A DNA stretch of 64,000 nucleotides from assembly GCA_022494885.1 (NCBI GenBank), contig JAGVSM010003682.1, positions 1-64,000 of the forward strand. The letters run 5' to 3'. Shown piece after piece: positions 36,435 to 48,900 of the stretch. The position numbers and the translations under genes were made by a program. The notes beneath the pieces were generated by a model. That model saw only the letters and a program-made list of their open reading frames with translations, was not told the DNA's origin and did no database searches. Each line of letters opens with the position of its first letter. Position 1 is the first letter of the stretch. The stretch comes from Micrasema longulum. Its lineage: Eukaryota > Arthropoda > Insecta > Trichoptera > Brachycentridae.

Positions 36435-36680
36435 TTAAAAATATTTTAGCCATCAAAATCGTGTCTCTTATTTAGGAAACGCTGGCTATAATCATCAGTC
36501 CAAAAGACATTGGTAGTAAAAACATGGCTATAACCTACGTGAAACTGAAGTTATTGTATGGTAAGAGATATTGTGTCCCTATAAAAAACAGCAACAAAAG
36601 AGTCCCAGTCTGTTAGTCAAATAAGATTTCTTCCATTAACTGGTCCATTTGGAAGTGAAATATAAAAAAAAGGAAGTTAT
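36435..36680 (+). repeat. Dispersed repeat shared with 44205-44480
   Basis: Shares TCAAAATCGTGT, CATCAGTCCAAAAGACATTG, TGAA.CTGAAGTTATTGTATGGTA, CCTATAAAAAACAG, GTTAGTCAAATAAGATTT and TTGGAAGTGAAATAT in the same order, on opposite strands. The family is unknown, about 250 bp. Confidence 0.65.
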
Positions 36681-37588
36681 GTACCCATATAAGTGGATCT
36701 TATGAGAAAAAAAAGTCTGCAAACATATTGATCCATTTTGAATAGACTTTATTACCATGTAAAAATATATGACTTCGACGATCAGTGATATATCATGCCA
36801 AAAATTATTTTAAAATGGCATCGAGAATTACAGATATTTATAAAACCTGCCCCAAAGAACTTGATTATACTTGATATAGTACATTTAATCAATCCAATTT
36901 TAAAACTACCTTCGGAACTATAAGGCTACATTAATTTCACTTTTGGTAGATATTGCACAAGTGTTTCTGAATAAAATAATTTATAGTTAATTTAAGGCAA
37001 GAGGTTCTTTGTTCCTAGAAAACTATTTCCTGTTAACACTATCACATTCCTCCAATTCGAATATCAAAAATCTACATCGGATATAAAAATATGAAATTTT
37101 GTATGAATTACATTAACAACTACTAGATAATACTAAATATTATATAAAAAATAGACTACAAAGTTATTATCTTTATTCTAATGTTCGTATAGGATTGACT
37201 GTGGCAGTTTGTAACTTAGTTCTTTTAGGAATTAATGCTTTTTCCCCCGTAATATGGAATGCTAAGAAGTAAATTTACAATTTATAAGTAGAATAGATCA
37301 AATATAATAATAATTGGCATGGTTACACAGACATAATTATCAGCTACTTCTCGGAAAAGATAACTGATATAAAAATTTTATTATTCATTATAGCTTTTTC
37401 AGTTTTGAAATTCAAAGTTTGTTAATCCATTTCAACTGCGCAGATATGTCCAGCATAAGTCACCTATAAGTTAAATTATTTGTGTATATTCATACCTTAC
37501 AGCCTTACACAGTAAACGCCAAAATAAATCAAATATATTGGCTCTTTATATTGTTCATTGAATCGGCATTCACTTCGTAACACTTCAT
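36681..37588. other. AT-rich non-coding stretch
   Basis: Nothing recognised. Confidence 0.5.
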
Positions 37589-37841
37589 TATAAATTATTA
37601 TGAAAATAAAACTTTGTTATTAGTGTTACACAATTTTTATTCTTTTACAAGAACACTACTACAGTTTCAGCAGAGGACTCCTCCCATCAACGGATGATAT
37701 AAAACTAATGTGTTTACTATTTTAGTTTTATATCACCCGTCGATGGGAGGAGTGCTCTCCCGAAACTGTAGTAGTGTTCTTGTAAAATAATAAAAATTGT
37801 GTAACACTAATAACAAAGTTTTATTTTCATAATAATTTATA
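37589..37841. mobile_element. 253-bp near-perfect palindrome (foldback MITE)
   Basis: Arms 37589-37706 and 37724-37841 (118 bp each) are complementary with about six mismatches around a 17-nt spacer. No coding capacity. Confidence 0.9.
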
Positions 37842-39377
37842 TTGGATCTTTTTAGAAATATTTGGTTATCTACATGGCCATTTATTTTTCGAATTAAAAC
37901 TTTTATTCATTGGGATTGCGGTTCATGGTGGCAAATTTCTCAGCCAACCATTGTAATTATAACATTAACATTATTTTGAAATGTTCCTGATAATTATAAT
38001 AATTCAAGGCATACATAATATGTATACCAAGATATAAATAGCAGCCGCAAAATAGCAGCAGAAAAAATATATAAATAAAAAAAAGACTTTATTTCAAACA
38101 CAGTAAAACCTCGATTTTTTGCTCCTCAATTTTACATTTTCCCATTTTTCACGCCGAAATGTTCAGGTCCCATTTTTTTCCATACATTACCATTCAAATA
38201 TTCCCCCAATCAACATTTTTTACATTTTTCATCACCACAGTTTTATAATGAAAATTTCATAACTCATTCGTTCAAATCATTGAAAATAGGTAAAAATATT
38301 CATCATTTCCAAATAGGACTATTTTTCTGGCGTTATATTTTCACTACAACCTATTACTATCATTTTATTTTTTCCATACATTTTTAATTTTTCAGTTTGA
38401 CAATGCTTTTGTTGCTCGCTTGAAAAACGTAAAAAGCGGGTTGTATTTTAAATATATTTTTTTTAATATTTAAAAATGATAATAACAGTAAATGTAATTA
38501 TAAAATAAGCAAATGTATGTACATTTTGCATTCTTTCAAAATTATTCTTTTTTTTCAACTAGTAATAAATAACTGCGCTTGAAAAGGTGAAATAAAGTTG
38601 TAGAACGGCGAAGATATTATCGCAGAACCACAATTTGATTAATATTTCTATTAATTGAAATGTGTAAGCATTAAACGCCAAATAAATAGTTTATAAAGTA
38701 ATTATGAGCTGCATAAGTACCCTTAAAAAAATACACAGCCGTTGTCAAAATCTGAACAAAAAAGAATGGAATATCATTTCCCTTAAGTACAGAAATATAA
38801 TTGTCACAATCCAGGCTCAGAAAATAACATTTTAAAGAAAATAACAATACACAAGTATACTAAATTATAATAAAATCCGACAGATTTATTTGTAAGTTTG
38901 TTCTATTTTAAATATACAATATAGGTAGAGATAATTTGTAACAGAAAATGGAGTGCAGTGTATTATGAAAATTCCATAATACATCCGAGTATTCTTTCAA
39001 CTCACTAATATAATTAATGTCAGTGAATCCTCTATCTATCGTTTCTCGGATGTGTAGTTTTTTTCCTCTAACTCCAAACTTTAAATTAATTTCCTACAAA
39101 ATACACAAGAATAGATCGCATCAATAGTTTCTCTATCCACCATTTTACCATTCCCCTCAATTCAGCTCTTTTTAATTTCTATTCAACTTGACTTTATTTC
39201 CTTTTTCTATTTTTATTAACATATTCAGTGAAATAGTTATGATTCTATTTTATGTCAATTGCTATAATACTTTATATCCTTTTTAACTACATATTGTAAG
39301 AGCCCTTTGGGGGTTGATAAAATAAATAAGTAATTAAATAAATGATAGCAAATTCATTTTGCCATTTTCAGTCTTAA
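37842..39377. other. AT-rich stretch with a pogo-like end
   Basis: CAGTAAAACCTCGATTTTTT at 38101 resembles a pogo/Tigger terminal repeat; the partner end is not found. Below 39377 the sequence is the likely 3' UTR of ITPK1. Confidence 0.45.
39193..39198 (-). terminator. Candidate ITPK1 polyadenylation signal
   Basis: AATAAA on the minus strand about 180 nt past the ITPK1 stop codon. AT-rich sequence makes chance matches common, so transcript data are needed to place the true 3' end. Confidence 0.35.
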
Positions 39378-39915
39378 TTATCCATCTCGTAAGTGTGAAA
39401 TATCATTTGTTTCTTTGAGAATATTTTTACTAAATGAATCAATATTTGCATTACCGACATTAATTAAAGTATCTCCATTAAAAGTATCATCCCAGGCCTT
39501 AGGGTGGCTTTCGTAACTGTTTTCTAAGTTCGTTCCATTTGTGAGAATGCTGTTATTTTTGGCGTTTGTAATTTCAACAATGGTGTCGACTAAATGGTCT
39601 AAAAAGTTGGGGAACGATTCGTACCCGGGATAAACATTAATGTCAATAATGGTGTACTGGTCTGTAGTGTTGTCTACGACGATATCTACTCCGAACAGCA
39701 TCAGACGAAGTTCTTTTCTCAGGGCGCGAAGAATGACCTCAACTCTAGCAAGGTCCAGAGAGTAAGGGCGATGCTCCTCAGCATCCTGTGGATCTAAGAT
39801 GGATAAAGTAGATTGACTATCAGCTTTGCAAACGTCTCCACTGTGGAAGTAGATTGGTTCTCTCTCACTGCAGGCGTAGAAATTCTTCAAACTTGGCCTT
39901 TCCGCTACACAATAC
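39378..39915 (-). CDS. ITPK1: ITPK1 coding exon 5 (terminal)
   Basis: Encodes residues 203-381 and stop TAA at 39380-39378; the acceptor is TTTATTTACAG. It holds RPSLKNF, the metal-binding FGVD and DIN motifs, and a divergent acidic/Asn-rich tail of about 70 residues that is poorly conserved in the family. Confidence 0.93.
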
Positions 39916-42900
39916 CTGTAAATAAAGAAATCAGTGAGTCACATTTATAAATTTCTCTCTTTCAATAACACCCTCATTTTAATAACAGATAGTAAAATTT
40001 GCAACTAAGGTGTTGTTATTGATACTAAACCAATGTTTAACTTTCGTATTGAATCAGTACTAAAAAAAGACATAAAACGGTCAGACTTATCATGCGTATA
40101 TTGAAACCATTTAAACATGCAGACATATGAAAAACTTTATAAAAAATTTATTCATCCAGAGCTAGAAAATACTGTACTCCTATTTGTTCATATTACTATA
40201 ATGTTAATTAATAGGTTAGAAAGGTTCCAACAAAAATTCTTTATACAGGTCAACTATCGGTTAAACCTTAAATTCTCTAACTTTGCTGAAAGCATGCAGT
40301 ACCATAGAATGAACTCTCTTCACAGTCGAAGAATAATGTTGGACCAATTATTTTTATACAAACTAATAAACAATAAAATTGCCCCTGATCTACTTGAAAG
40401 ACTTTAATTTCGTGTGGCATCTAGACCGACGAGACAAATTCATCTGTTTTATACAGACAACGCATTAACTATTCAAAATATTCTATAGTACCTGGAAAAA
40501 AAAAAATATTAAAAAAAGGGATATGAGCGTTTTTATGAATTACCCAAATATTTCAATTTTGGGGGGCATTTTCAACGAGTTGTAAATAATTCAAAATTAG
40601 AAAATGGAAATTAAGTTGTAGTAGAGTGGGGTTCAAATGTCAAACCTTTGATTCGTTCGAATGTCACGGTACCACAACCCGGTTCATATATAAATGCAAG
40701 CAATATAACTATAAATTTATCGAGGTTTAATTTCTGACTTTCTAAATTTGTTTTATTTAACATATGTAATAATACAAAAAAAAAATCCAATATATTTTTT
40801 ACATACTGTTGGTTTAACTAATAAAATAAATAAATTAATTATTTTAATTTGCAAATCTTGGTTAGTTTATGGTATTGGTTTAATACAGACAGCAATTGTG
40901 TGTCCCTTATATGTAGATTGAGAATTGGCCATACGGTGTTGGCATCACACCTCAAAAGAATTCAAGTAGTGACCTCTACTTTATGTGAATGTGAGGAGGA
41001 AACCGCAGATCACGTTCTATTTAATTGCAGATTGTTACCTAATGTTACTGACATTTGCTTACTGGGTCTATCTTTTCCACTTAATATTCAGCATCTTCTT
41101 TCCTTGAACTGTCCTATGACCAATAATGTGATAGACAAACATTTAAGGAAATACAAAAAAAATATTTAAGACACGAAGTATATATTCTTACAAACTAAAT
41201 AATTTACAAAATTAAAATTATGTGAATTAAATTAAATTATGTGCAATAAATTACTTATTATTATTTTATTGTTCAGCCCTGTTCTATAAGTTGTTTACAT
41301 GTGATCCGCTCGTTAAATGTTGTCAAATCTTTCGTTAATTTGCAAAATTTTGCAACCTTGCAACAAAAACATTGGTAAATTAAGGCATGTATCTCTCAAA
41401 TTTGGGTGCTTTGCTGAGAAAAGAAAAAAGTGTTCAGTAGTTTAATGATATCGGGCAGCATTTAAAAACCAAAACTATGGATGCACGCACAGTGGCAGTG
41501 GCAAATTTTCCAATGGTCACGATGATATGACATCTACGAAATCCGCTAAATGGGGAATTTCATAATCAATTCTAAACATACTTACCTCAATAATAAATAG
41601 TACGATATAACCTTTTTTTTAAATAATAAGAATGCCTGGAAATTTATTGCAACAGAGAGGGAAAACATTTTTAAGGAGGGAATACGGAAGTCTGGACATT
41701 TGCAGGGCTGTTGCCCAGTGGGTGAAATAATTCAACCAGATGAAGCCCACCCACATCAATAAAGGTTTCAGCTCTTTTGTTTCACAAACAGAGTCGAGTT
41801 GAGGCAGTATGGATGTTTAAACTTAGATAGAATGGTGAATGCTACACAATGTGTATTTCAATCTTAACAACTCTATAAGGAGTGAAATCCAGCCATGTCT
41901 ATGAACTTTTGGACATATTCATAATATTGTTGAAAATAATGTGTTTTCTTTGACCTCTCCTGTTTAGTGGTCTTTTTTGCAATCAGCAACATCTGACAAT
42001 GTCATGTAAAACAGTTGGTTTCCCAAATAAAGAGTGTATTAATGGTTTCTCCTACCTGTTTCCGACCAAGAATATCTTGTACAGAAGCGCGTTGTGGTTG
42101 ACGAAGCTCTGCACGACACAGGGCGGCCGGAGCCTCGTCAGGCCGGCGGCGTTGAAGACGACGCACATGCTGTGCGCCGACTTGGAGCCGTGCGCCACCA
42201 GCGGCTTGCAGACCAGGGGAAAGGTCACTCCGCGAGCCTCGAGGTCCCGCGCCCCATCTCGCAGCACGCAAAACGGGGGCATCACGATCCCGTGCTTGCG
42301 CAGCTGCGCATGTCCGCTGATCAGCGAATAATATCTGTACCTGGCGGACACATCATAAGAAAAGCGAGGTTAGAAAGAGTTCGTCGAATACGGGAGTGAG
42401 ACATGCTCAAGTTGAGGTTGATGGAAAAATTTATTGTAATGAAGTCAATTAACTTTTTATTCTACTTTATAGAGTCGTAACTCAAAAACATCTGAATTTG
42501 AGAATATCTCCTATAGAATATCTCTGTATCCGGGCGAACTAAGAAAAAAACAGTTCTGTGTGTGGAATAGAACCTGAATCCTGGGCAAGTGCTTTCGACT
42601 CGGTGGCTACTTTCAGGTAGAAATCCTAAAAAGGGAAATCGAGTAGAGAAAACCCGATCCAATCTAAACCCACAGCATTTCCTGAGCAATAGGTTGAAGA
42701 ACTGGACTTAATAACTTCAAAAATGGGCTAGATTTGTTTTGAAAATTTTAAAATACGCCAAAAACTTTGTTAAAATAGATTTAAGCGTACGAGCTTTAAG
42801 CTGCTCACTTAAAATAAAAAATAATAATAATAAACAATTTCGTACCTATCTAACAAAAGCCTCACACTATCCAGATTATCCAAGACTGTCATATTGGGAT

Positions 42901-45900
42901 GGTTGGAGATGTACTGCTCTACGTTTCCTATGAGCTCCTGACACTGTCAAACACCAAAAAATATTAACATTACTTTAAAAATATTTGTAATGAAATTTAT
43001 TGACGCAAGTTCGTTGCATGTAAAAGCATTATTATCAATAGCATTATTACTATAATACTTTCAAACGCAACTTAAGATCAAAATGCATAGATTTTTTTCA
43101 CATTTCTTAGGCAGGTGTTTCTTAATTTCTCCATAGAAATGTTAGTTTGAATGAGTTGATTTACTTATTTGTTTAATAGTTCTTCTTCTCTGTCCTGCCT
43201 CAGTTCTGAGGGACGCGATCGTTGGTACCTTCCTCAGACATTCCATTGACAATGCGTCTCCACCCTTCATGGCTCTGCGCCCTCTCCACAACTCAATGTA
43301 GGGTTGACCGTGAGATTGTTTTCACCTAGTCGATCCATCGAGCAAAAGCTCGGCATTTGCTTCTTCATCCTGGCACACTGTCCGTGATTATTATTTTCTC
43401 CGGATTTTTTGGGCCACCTCTGGCTATAGCAGCATATAGCAGTAGGCAAATTACCACGTTAAGTTCCTCCAAGTATGAAGATGTTCGTTCTTCTGACTGT
43501 CAATGGAATCCTCAACATTCGACGCCAACACCGAATCTCGAAGGCCTCTATTCTCTCGCTTAGATGCTTTAACTGTCCATGTTTCTGCGCCATATGAGAA
43601 TATTGGAAACAGAAGCGTAAGCATTATGTACATTCTTGTTTTATTTGAGATACCCTTTGGTCAGTCGAGTCATGGTGTTGGTCAGTCGAGTCATGGTGTT
43701 GGCAATTTTAATTCGTCTTTTCATTTCTGTTGTGTAAGCACCGCCCACAGAGATGGATGAGCCCAAATAAACAAAATCTTGCCCTCTTTCAAAGTCTTGG
43801 AGTTGGCTCTGTCAAGAATTATGAACTTCGTTTTAGTTCTGTTTATTTCCAATCCAAATTTGCCACTTTGTTCTGCTACCCGAGCCAGTATATTATATCT
43901 GCCATGCAATAATTTTACATGATAATAATAATAAAATCCAAAATAAAAGCAAACTTGATGAATACGTTTGAAGTGGAAAGTTCTAAAACTATGTAAAAAT
44001 AGTTACACATTTCCTTTTATGAAAGTTTGACAATGTCACCATGAGACTAAACATGTCACTATTTCGCTAATAAAAAGTTTTGAAACAGACTCATACTCAA
44101 ACATTGTAGAATTTAGCTTGGTTCTTGAGATTAACACATTTGCAGACACTTCTAGGATACACCCAGCGGACAGTTTTTTACCATAGAATCCACTCGTATT
44201 GACACATATCATACCTTTCTTATTTTTTGGAATATTTCACTTCCAATTGATGGTTTTAAATAAATCTTATTTGACTAACATACTGGGATGCGTTTGTTGC
44301 TCTCTGTTTTTTATAGAGACAATATCTACTACCATGCAATTACTTCGGTATCATGTAATGTAGACAAAAGCCGCCTTCACTACCAATGTCTTTTGGACTG
44401 ATGGCTATAGACGTGACACAATTTTTATGACTATAGCTGTCATTTCCTAGATGATACACGATTTTGATGGCTAAAGCGGGGATAAACGTGAACTGTCAAA
44501 CTAACGACATTCATTTTAATAAGCACATGCACTGATTAGGACAAACATGCACAGATTAAATTATGTGCTTATTAAAATACATGTCGTGTTGGTTTTATAT
44601 TTTTGTGCAACAACTATGGTGAAGGTGTATAGTGGGTTTTGCACGTCGGTTTGCATGTTGGTTTCATTGGTGTCCTGACGAAGAGACGGGTACATCTCGA
44701 AACCGGTAGACATAGAAAAGTCGGTAAGTGGTTATATACAAATATTTAATAACATTTATTAAAATATTATTTTTTTAAATAAAATCAGAAATACAACATA
44801 ATATTTATGTAAATTTATTTTAAAGTATCTGAATTGATACGTGAATTACTGAATAGGATTTGTCCCAATTGAACCCGGGGCAGGGAGTTGAAACATTATT
44901 TAAAATGGGGAAGTGGTTAAAAAATTAATCAATAAATACAAAAGGTGTATAAAGTACTTTGACATCGCCCTGGTCAGCAGCCGTTATGATGTCGGTCAGT
45001 TTGTGAACGAAGACTCGGATGTTGCCTTGATCCTCCAGGGGTCTGTCAAGGTCCAGCTGAAATAAAATAAGCATAATGTATAAACATAAATATTGTCTTA
45101 CACCATAAGGTCAACATTGTAAAAAAATATTAATGTTTATTTATCTGGAATTGAAATTTAGAAAGTGGTATGTTTGTAAGCATGTATTATAATTTTTAAT
45201 AGTGACAATATGCAATGGCGATTGGATTTAAAAAACCTTCCTCTGGTATAACGAGTAGTGCTTATAAACGAGCAAATTCAGTCGGTCCCGTCTTCCTCGT
45301 AATAACCGAGTTCGACTGTATTGCTCACGGTGCTTAAGAGCCATGTTATTGGATTTGAAAATCTTTGATTTCTTATTAAAGGCAAGTTTTGCCCGGTGGA
45401 AGTGACTGTCAAGCTCTCTTTTTGTACGGACATCGCCTGTGATTTTGCAATAATAAATAGGTATTTATTTTTAATTTAAAAAAAAAGGAATTTAATTGAG
45501 TTAAGAAGCACTGAAATAATAAATTCAAAAAAAAAATATCTTATGCAGGTGTAATTAGGTATTATTATTACATTAAAAACAAAGACATTCTCTTAAAAAT
45601 TATACACATATAATATAGGAATCAGTATGAGCATATATTTTTAACATAGTAAGCCGTGTAAGTTTGTAGTTGTTATAATATATTAAAATCTACATTGCAA
45701 TTCTTATTAGTCCTGATAATCGATCAGCTACCCCAGTGATAAATGTTTACAAAATAATTTCAAATGAATCACGGATATCGAAATGATTAATTTACACCAT
45801 TGCTTACAAGACAGATATTTCATGCAACTGTTGCGCATAATTTATTTAGTAAAAGAAATCGTCACGCATGCACGGCTATTGCATAAAGCATGGAGGAACT

Positions 45901-48900
45901 GCATTAAACACATAAAAACTTGACTTGCTATCACATAACACGACCAAGTTGCATTTTTAGTTTATTACAATAAAAATATTACATACAATAAGATACCAAA
46001 TTCTTTGTCGGAAAATAAAAAGTTTACAACTCTCGTTTCTTACAAATGAGAGTACTTAGGACAATATAAATTTTTTCAATTTATAAAAATATATAAGTAG
46101 GTATATTCAGCTTAATTCATCTTTTCGCATAGAGCACTGCATTGGTAAACCAAATGTGGCGAAGGTAGGGTGATCAGTCTTACACCTCAGGTGGTTTAGT
46201 ACCAATGAAATATTGCAGTTCAAAAAACATTTTAAAATCAATATTCCGGGTCCACCCTGCCAGGAATGGAACCCGTGACCTCAAGAATGAGGAACGAAAA
46301 ATATAATATGGAGTGGTAACTTAGTTAGAATGCAAGTTTAAGTAGAGACTTGTAAAGCGCCCTTGAGGTGATTTTTCACAAAAATGGCACTATATAAATC
46401 AGACAAATATTGTTTTCATTAATATTATAAATATTTAAAAATTAATTAATTGACAGATTTTTCATCAAATACCAAAGATTTGTCATTGGCTGAATCTCAC
46501 ATCGAAGAGCTTCACCATCTCTGTTGAAATTCATTCAATCTTAATTATGTCTGTGAAGGATCTAGAAATTTTTTGCAAAGATTTAGATATACACACAATT
46601 CTGTTGAAATAAATAAGGATAATTTGATTAAGAAGGTGTTTTGATAATGCTATCTTGGTATATTGCAGTAACAATGTGTAGTGCCTCGCTATTAAAATAT
46701 TCTAAGTAGGTAATAAACTTCAATGTATGAGCAATACTAAGCATGTGTGTTTATTCTTAGTAATCAGCTTGTGGTAAAACAGTGATCACCTACACGATAA
46801 CAGAATGTTTCATGCTAAAATGGATGTCACATCTTAGGGTTTTGAAAGTGGTATTTACACCATTGTAAAAATAAAAACAATTAACGATTATAATTATTGC
46901 ATGAACATGACCTTGTAATACTCATGCTATATAAATAATGTTTTCCCTCTCCGTTGCGATAAATTCAAATTTTAACAACTCCCGGGAGTGAAATCCAGCT
47001 TTATCTAGAAACATTGAACATACTCAAAACATTGTTAATATCTTTAGTCGTTGAAGATCTGCCATTCATTACCAAATAAATATGAAGCATATAATCGACA
47101 AAAGAATAGCAAAATATTTTTAATTATTATAAAAGGCTTCAAGTAGAGAATAGTAAAATACTCAATAAATTAGTGTAGTATTTATTCGGCTTGAAATTTT
47201 TGAATAATTTATAATATTAAATGTGTGTGAATAATATTGAAGATTACATCATATTATTATTACTCACGAGTCAGTCGAAACAAAATGCCACCTGCTACTA
47301 ACTGACATTGTACTACAAACAGTGGTTATACAATATGAGTATATTCAGTGAGGATACAATGAGTCGTTAACTGAGTCAGACCAAACATGTGATATTTTAA
47401 TAAGCACTGAATTGTAAAACACAGTTAATCTTACTTAATATTAAATTAATGATAAGCTGGTACATTTATTTGTACATCATCCACGTTCAATTAGTGATTT
47501 GTAACTTTTAAAAGTAAAGGCAGCTTATCAAGTAAATAAAAACAATTTCTTTTTTTTTACCAAAATTGCTAAAGTTCAGTTAACCCTGCAATAACACAGT
47601 ATTTTACAACACGGCTCCTTATAACACGGCTTCTCACAACACGGTTGTGTGTATGGTGTATTTGGAAATCGTCAGTTGAAGCAGAAAATGATCAAAAAAC
47701 CACATCAGAAAATTAAATTGTTGGCACATTAGAACTTGTGAAACTGATCGAAGGTGACGGTTTTAACAATATGAACATTCAGGACATTCGAGATTTATTG
47801 ATGGAAGATGAAATTGGTGAAGCGAAGAAAATTTGCAGGAAATGGCTTCAGACATTCAAATCGATTTCAGGAACAGCGATAAAGATTGTGAAATAAAAGG
47901 CCAAGAGATTTCAAAAGGGAGCTGAAAAATTGTTAGTTATCAGAAAATCAAGATCAACCTTTCCAGGAACCGCAAACAAACCAAGATTACAGACTTTTTA
48001 AAGAGGGTAGAAAACGCAAATAATAAAGATTCAACGAATAAGATATTATCATTAGACGGAAAAAAACTTTTGCGTTTAGTGTATCGAGCAGCAATGAGGT
48101 TGAAAATTATTCAATCAAGCAACTAGCATAGCAACATAGCAACTTGAAAAAGTTATTATTTACTGTTTGATACATAAATATGATAATTTTTAAATAAAAT
48201 TTTAATAACTGTTTTGAATTTTTTGGAACCTAACCCTTTGTACTGGCTCTGAGACTCATATAACACAGCATTTTTAGGCACCTATCTACAGTGTCATAGG
48301 GAGATTACCTGTACTATAAAATTAATTGTAAATCCGATTTTTTACTTGATAATAATTAAGTATCTGTCTTTTATGATATCATTTAATATTACTAACTTGT
48401 ACATTTCAAATTGCAAATTTTATTATCAGAAATCATAGTATATTATCTATTTTTCACATGAACTTGGATAATTGAATACATTTAATACAATACTAAATAA
48501 CAGAATTTGTAGTTGGGCAATAGTTACAAATGCTCAGTGACAACGTTGATTTAGAGTAAAATATACTAGGTATTTGATGACTAAATTCAGCAAAATTTTT
48601 GAGCAATGTACAACGTATTTTACATATGCATTTTAAATATTTATTTTCCATAAAAGTATCTTAGAACTAGCATAATTTATGTTTTCGCAAAGCCGAGGCA
48701 TGTCTGCGGGTTATATTTTATAGAATATGCTCATTTTATTTACAATATATATATATATGTTTTATTCCAGCTCGATTGGGCGGGTAGTGCAATATTCAAC
48801 CAGCGTACGCAGTCCGTTTATAGAGCGCATGGAACCATTGATTCCCCTAAATTTAACCAAATAATGTTCATAAAATAGCATGTTTAATAAATCGATTATC

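Noticed and set aside
42002..42399. Open frames on the plus strand and in the second minus frame over ITPK1 exon 4
   Set aside because: Overlap the real exon; caused by its high GC content.
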